Of a stretch of 8,066 nucleotides of DNA, positions 6,165 through 8,066 are shown piece after piece; the stretch's first letter is position 1, and the number at the start of each line of letters is the position of its first letter. Under the pieces are notes generated by a model. It was not told the origin of the DNA, ran no database searches, and saw nothing but the letters and a program-made list of their open reading frames with translations. The stretch comes from an uncultured Treponema sp. (lineage in GTDB: Bacteria > Spirochaetota > Spirochaetia > Treponematales > Treponemataceae), in assembly GCA_946538875.1 (NCBI GenBank), contig CAMNHD010000054.1, forward strand, positions 1-8,066, read 5' to 3'. Made by a program: the position numbers and the translations under genes.

Positions 6165-8026
6165 GAGAACCTTTCGATTTCCTTTGTGATCTTTGTGACA
6201 GATATTCTGTTCTGTTCAGCTTTATCTTTTACCGTCTTGAAGGAATCGGAAAATTCCCTTACAACAGCTTCTGATTCATCCATGGCTCCGTTAACCACAG
6301 AGGCAAGGTTTACTATGTCTTCTATGCCGTTTTTGATTTCATGGGTGTAGCCGGTCTGGCTTTTTATCAGCTCGCTCACTTCTGAAATCTTGGCGGTGAT
6401 GTTGTTTGTCTTGTCAAGAACCGCATTTGCCTTTTCAGACTGAAGGATGATTGACTTGGAGATTTCCTCAACTGCCGAATACTGGACGTTAATCTTTTCA
6501 CCGATTTTTCTAAAGGCAGACTGGGTGTCGGTCATACTCTGCTCACCGGTTTGTATTACCGCAACAATTTCGCTGATAATATTGCTGATGTCACGGGCCG
6601 ACTTCTGCGTATCTTCGGAAAGCTTTCTGATTTCTCCTGCGACGACGGCAAAGCCTTTTCCAGCTTCGCCGGCATGTGCAGCTTCTATAGCCGCATTCAT
6701 GGCAAGAAGGTTTGTCTGGTTTGCCACGGAATCGATTACCTGAAGCACGTCGCTCATTCTCTTGGATTTTTCGGAAATGTCATTTATGACCGTCTGGCTC
6801 TTTTCGACCTCTTTCCTGCCTGTGGAAGACTGTTGGGTAAGTTCCTGGGAAAGAACCTGTGCTTTTTCGATAAGGGCGGCTATTTCAGAAAGATTGGAAA
6901 CCATTTCTCTGATGGAAGCGGCGTTTTCCTTTTCGGACTCTGCCTGTGTCTCCATAATCCGGCTGACAGTTGAAGCCTTTTCGTTGAGTTTTTCTATGTT
7001 TGTCTTGGCGTCTGCAAGGAGTTTATCCTGCCGGGCGTTCTGTTCTGCCATGTTTTCAAAAGACGAGACAATCTGCGTTATACCCGAAGATGAAGTTTCC
7101 GTAACGTTCAGCAGTTCCCTTGCGTCTGTGTCAACATTCAGATTTTCAGCCTTAAGCGTTGAGAAGGAAGCTTTGAGAAAGTCCATCAGCTTGTTCATTT
7201 CGGTCATTACGATGCCAAAGTCGTCAAAGGTGCTGATGTTGAGCCTTGAAACCAAATCTCCGTTTTCCCTGAGATCTGAAACCTGCCTGATGGTGTTCTT
7301 GAACCTCTGCCGCAATGAGCGCAGTACCATTATGAACAGTGTGTCCGTATACAAAAAGCCGTAGAGATATGCAATTAGGGCTTTGGAAAGGAACTTCTGT
7401 ATTGTCCAGCCGTGACGGATCGCACTGTAGCCGCTGCAGAACAAGTGCCAGCAGCAGGTGACAATGATGCTTATCAGTATCCTTAGGACAGAGGAGGAAA
7501 AGGGCTTTGCATTCATCTTGTCCAAGTTATGAATCTTCAGCTTTTCCAGTTCCTTGCTGGCCACGACGGAAAAACATGTTATGCAGTACTCGATTGAGAT
7601 TATTGCATAGCAGAGGATGAGTACCATGATGATGGCGATGTCTTGTGCTGAATATGCGACTTTTCCGGTGATAGTTTTTATGATGATTGTGGTTCCGTTG
7701 CCAATGGGGTAGCCTATGATAAGGGAAACGACAGTCATAATGTTGAGCCTTTTCAGAACTTTGCAGGCATTGAATTTTTCCTCTTCGGTGAGTTCCCTGG
7801 TTTCAGTTTCCTTAATGGTTTTTAAGAGCGGTTTGATTATGTAATATGCGATGAGTGCAATTACTACAACAATACCCGTGGCAGGTCCGAGTGTTGCGCC
7901 CAGCCCTGAGACCCAGTCGGCATAAGTGGAGCCTTTTATTTGAGTCACCTGGAAAGAAGATAGAAGCGGTATACCGACAAATGTGGAGAAACAGAAAAAG
8001 ACCATGTAAATGGCATATACATTCAT
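6158..8026 (-). CDS. Methyl-accepting chemotaxis protein with six-pass membrane N-terminus
   Basis: A 622-residue inner-membrane chemoreceptor that would signal to CheA/CheW. The N-terminal ~235 residues hold about six hydrophobic segments (near 4-25, 49-66, 93-117, 128-153, 180-200, 213-235) joined by short loops, with no large periplasmic sensor domain. A HAMP-like linker follows (about 237-290, with [13 protein letters not shown]), then a long coiled-coil cytoplasmic domain (about 300-615) rich in Ala, Ser, Gln and Glu. The conserved hairpin tip lies at about 431-480, including [19 protein letters not shown] and [12 protein letters not shown]. There is no C-terminal NWETF-type CheR/CheB tether. 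ATG 8026 is supported by AGGGAG six bases upstream (8033-8038). A possible -10 TATAAG (8051-8056, minus strand) is visible, but its -35 would lie outside the window. The ligand is unknown; a membrane-embedded or cytoplasmic cue fits the architecture. Confidence 0.95.
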   Translation of the reverse strand: MNVYAIYMVFFCFSTFVGIPLLSSFQVTQIKGSTYADWVSGLGATLGPATGIVVVIALIAYYIIKPLLKTIKETETRELTEEEKFNACKVLKRLNIMTVVSLIIGYPIGNGTTIIIKTITGKVAYSAQDIAIIMVLILCYAIISIEYCITCFSVVASKELEKLKIHNLDKMNAKPFSSSVLRILISIIVTCCWHLFCSGYSAIRHGWTIQKFLSKALIAYLYGFLYTDTLFIMVLRSLRQRFKNTIRQVSDLRENGDLVSRLNISTFDDFGIVMTEMNKLMDFLKASFSTLKAENLNVDTDARELLNVTETSSSGITQIVSSFENMAEQNARQDKLLADAKTNIEKLNEKASTVSRIMETQAESEKENAASIREMVSNLSEIAALIEKAQVLSQELTQQSSTGRKEVEKSQTVINDISEKSKRMSDVLQVIDSVANQTNLLAMNAAIEAAHAGEAGKGFAVVAGEIRKLSEDTQKSARDISNIISEIVAVIQTGEQSMTDTQSAFRKIGEKINVQYSAVEEISKSIILQSEKANAVLDKTNNITAKISEVSELIKSQTGYTHEIKNGIEDIVNLASVVNGAMDESEAVVREFSDSFKTVKDKAEQNRISVTKITKEIERFSL

Positions 8027-8066
8027 AGAAAACTCCCTAAATTTTCAATTCTTATACGACCCCTCG

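Noticed and set aside
6551..7364. Two long + strand open frames opposite the chemoreceptor
   Set aside because: They mirror the low-complexity coiled-coil coding sequence of the receptor; the apparent hydrophobic or serine-rich products are reverse-complement artefacts.
1..8066. A new multi-gene system such as a defence island or mobile element
   Set aside because: All five main genes belong to known single-function families, no transposase, integrase, target-site duplication or CRISPR-like repeat series is visible, and gene orientations indicate independent units.

Overview
The window looks like chromosomal DNA from a Treponema-like spirochaete. This rests on family recognition: a FabV/Ter enoyl-CoA reductase whose N-terminus resembles the characterised Treponema denticola enzyme as I recall it, a strongly expressed pyruvate phosphate dikinase (PPDK) with a lysine/alanine-rich tail, and a multi-membrane-pass chemotaxis receptor. 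No database search was possible, so genus is a moderate-confidence inference and species is not called.

Layout, left to right. Bases 1-265 are non-coding: a GC-rich, dyad-rich block, then two near-identical 16-bp direct repeats, then a near-consensus housekeeping promoter for ppdK. ppdK (266-3046, +) ends in a Rho-independent terminator with a GCAA tetraloop, directly followed by a PHP-domain phosphoesterase gene (3125-3931, +). fabV/ter (5193-3967, -) converges on the PHP gene, with a hairpin spanning the PHP stop codon. fabV and a low-molecular-weight protein tyrosine phosphatase gene (5603-6070, +) are divergent around a 409-bp region. That region holds a fabV promoter, two overlapping promoters facing right, and a possible 68-codon small ORF. 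A six-membrane-segment methyl-accepting chemotaxis protein (8026-6158, -) converges on the phosphatase gene. Its start lies 40 bp from the window edge.

How the genes relate: PPDK (PEP/pyruvate interconversion with ATP/PPi) and Ter (crotonyl-CoA-type enoyl-CoA reduction using NADH) both fit the central energy and carbon metabolism of a fermentative anaerobe, but they are separate transcription units and nothing in the sequence shows co-regulation. The PHP enzyme, the phosphatase and the receptor look like independent housekeeping or signalling genes. I see no mobile element, CRISPR array, tRNA or rRNA, and no convincing new multi-gene system. The points most worth a second look are the histone-H1-like tail on PPDK, the terminator abutting the PHP ribosome-binding site, and the small ORF with its double promoter.
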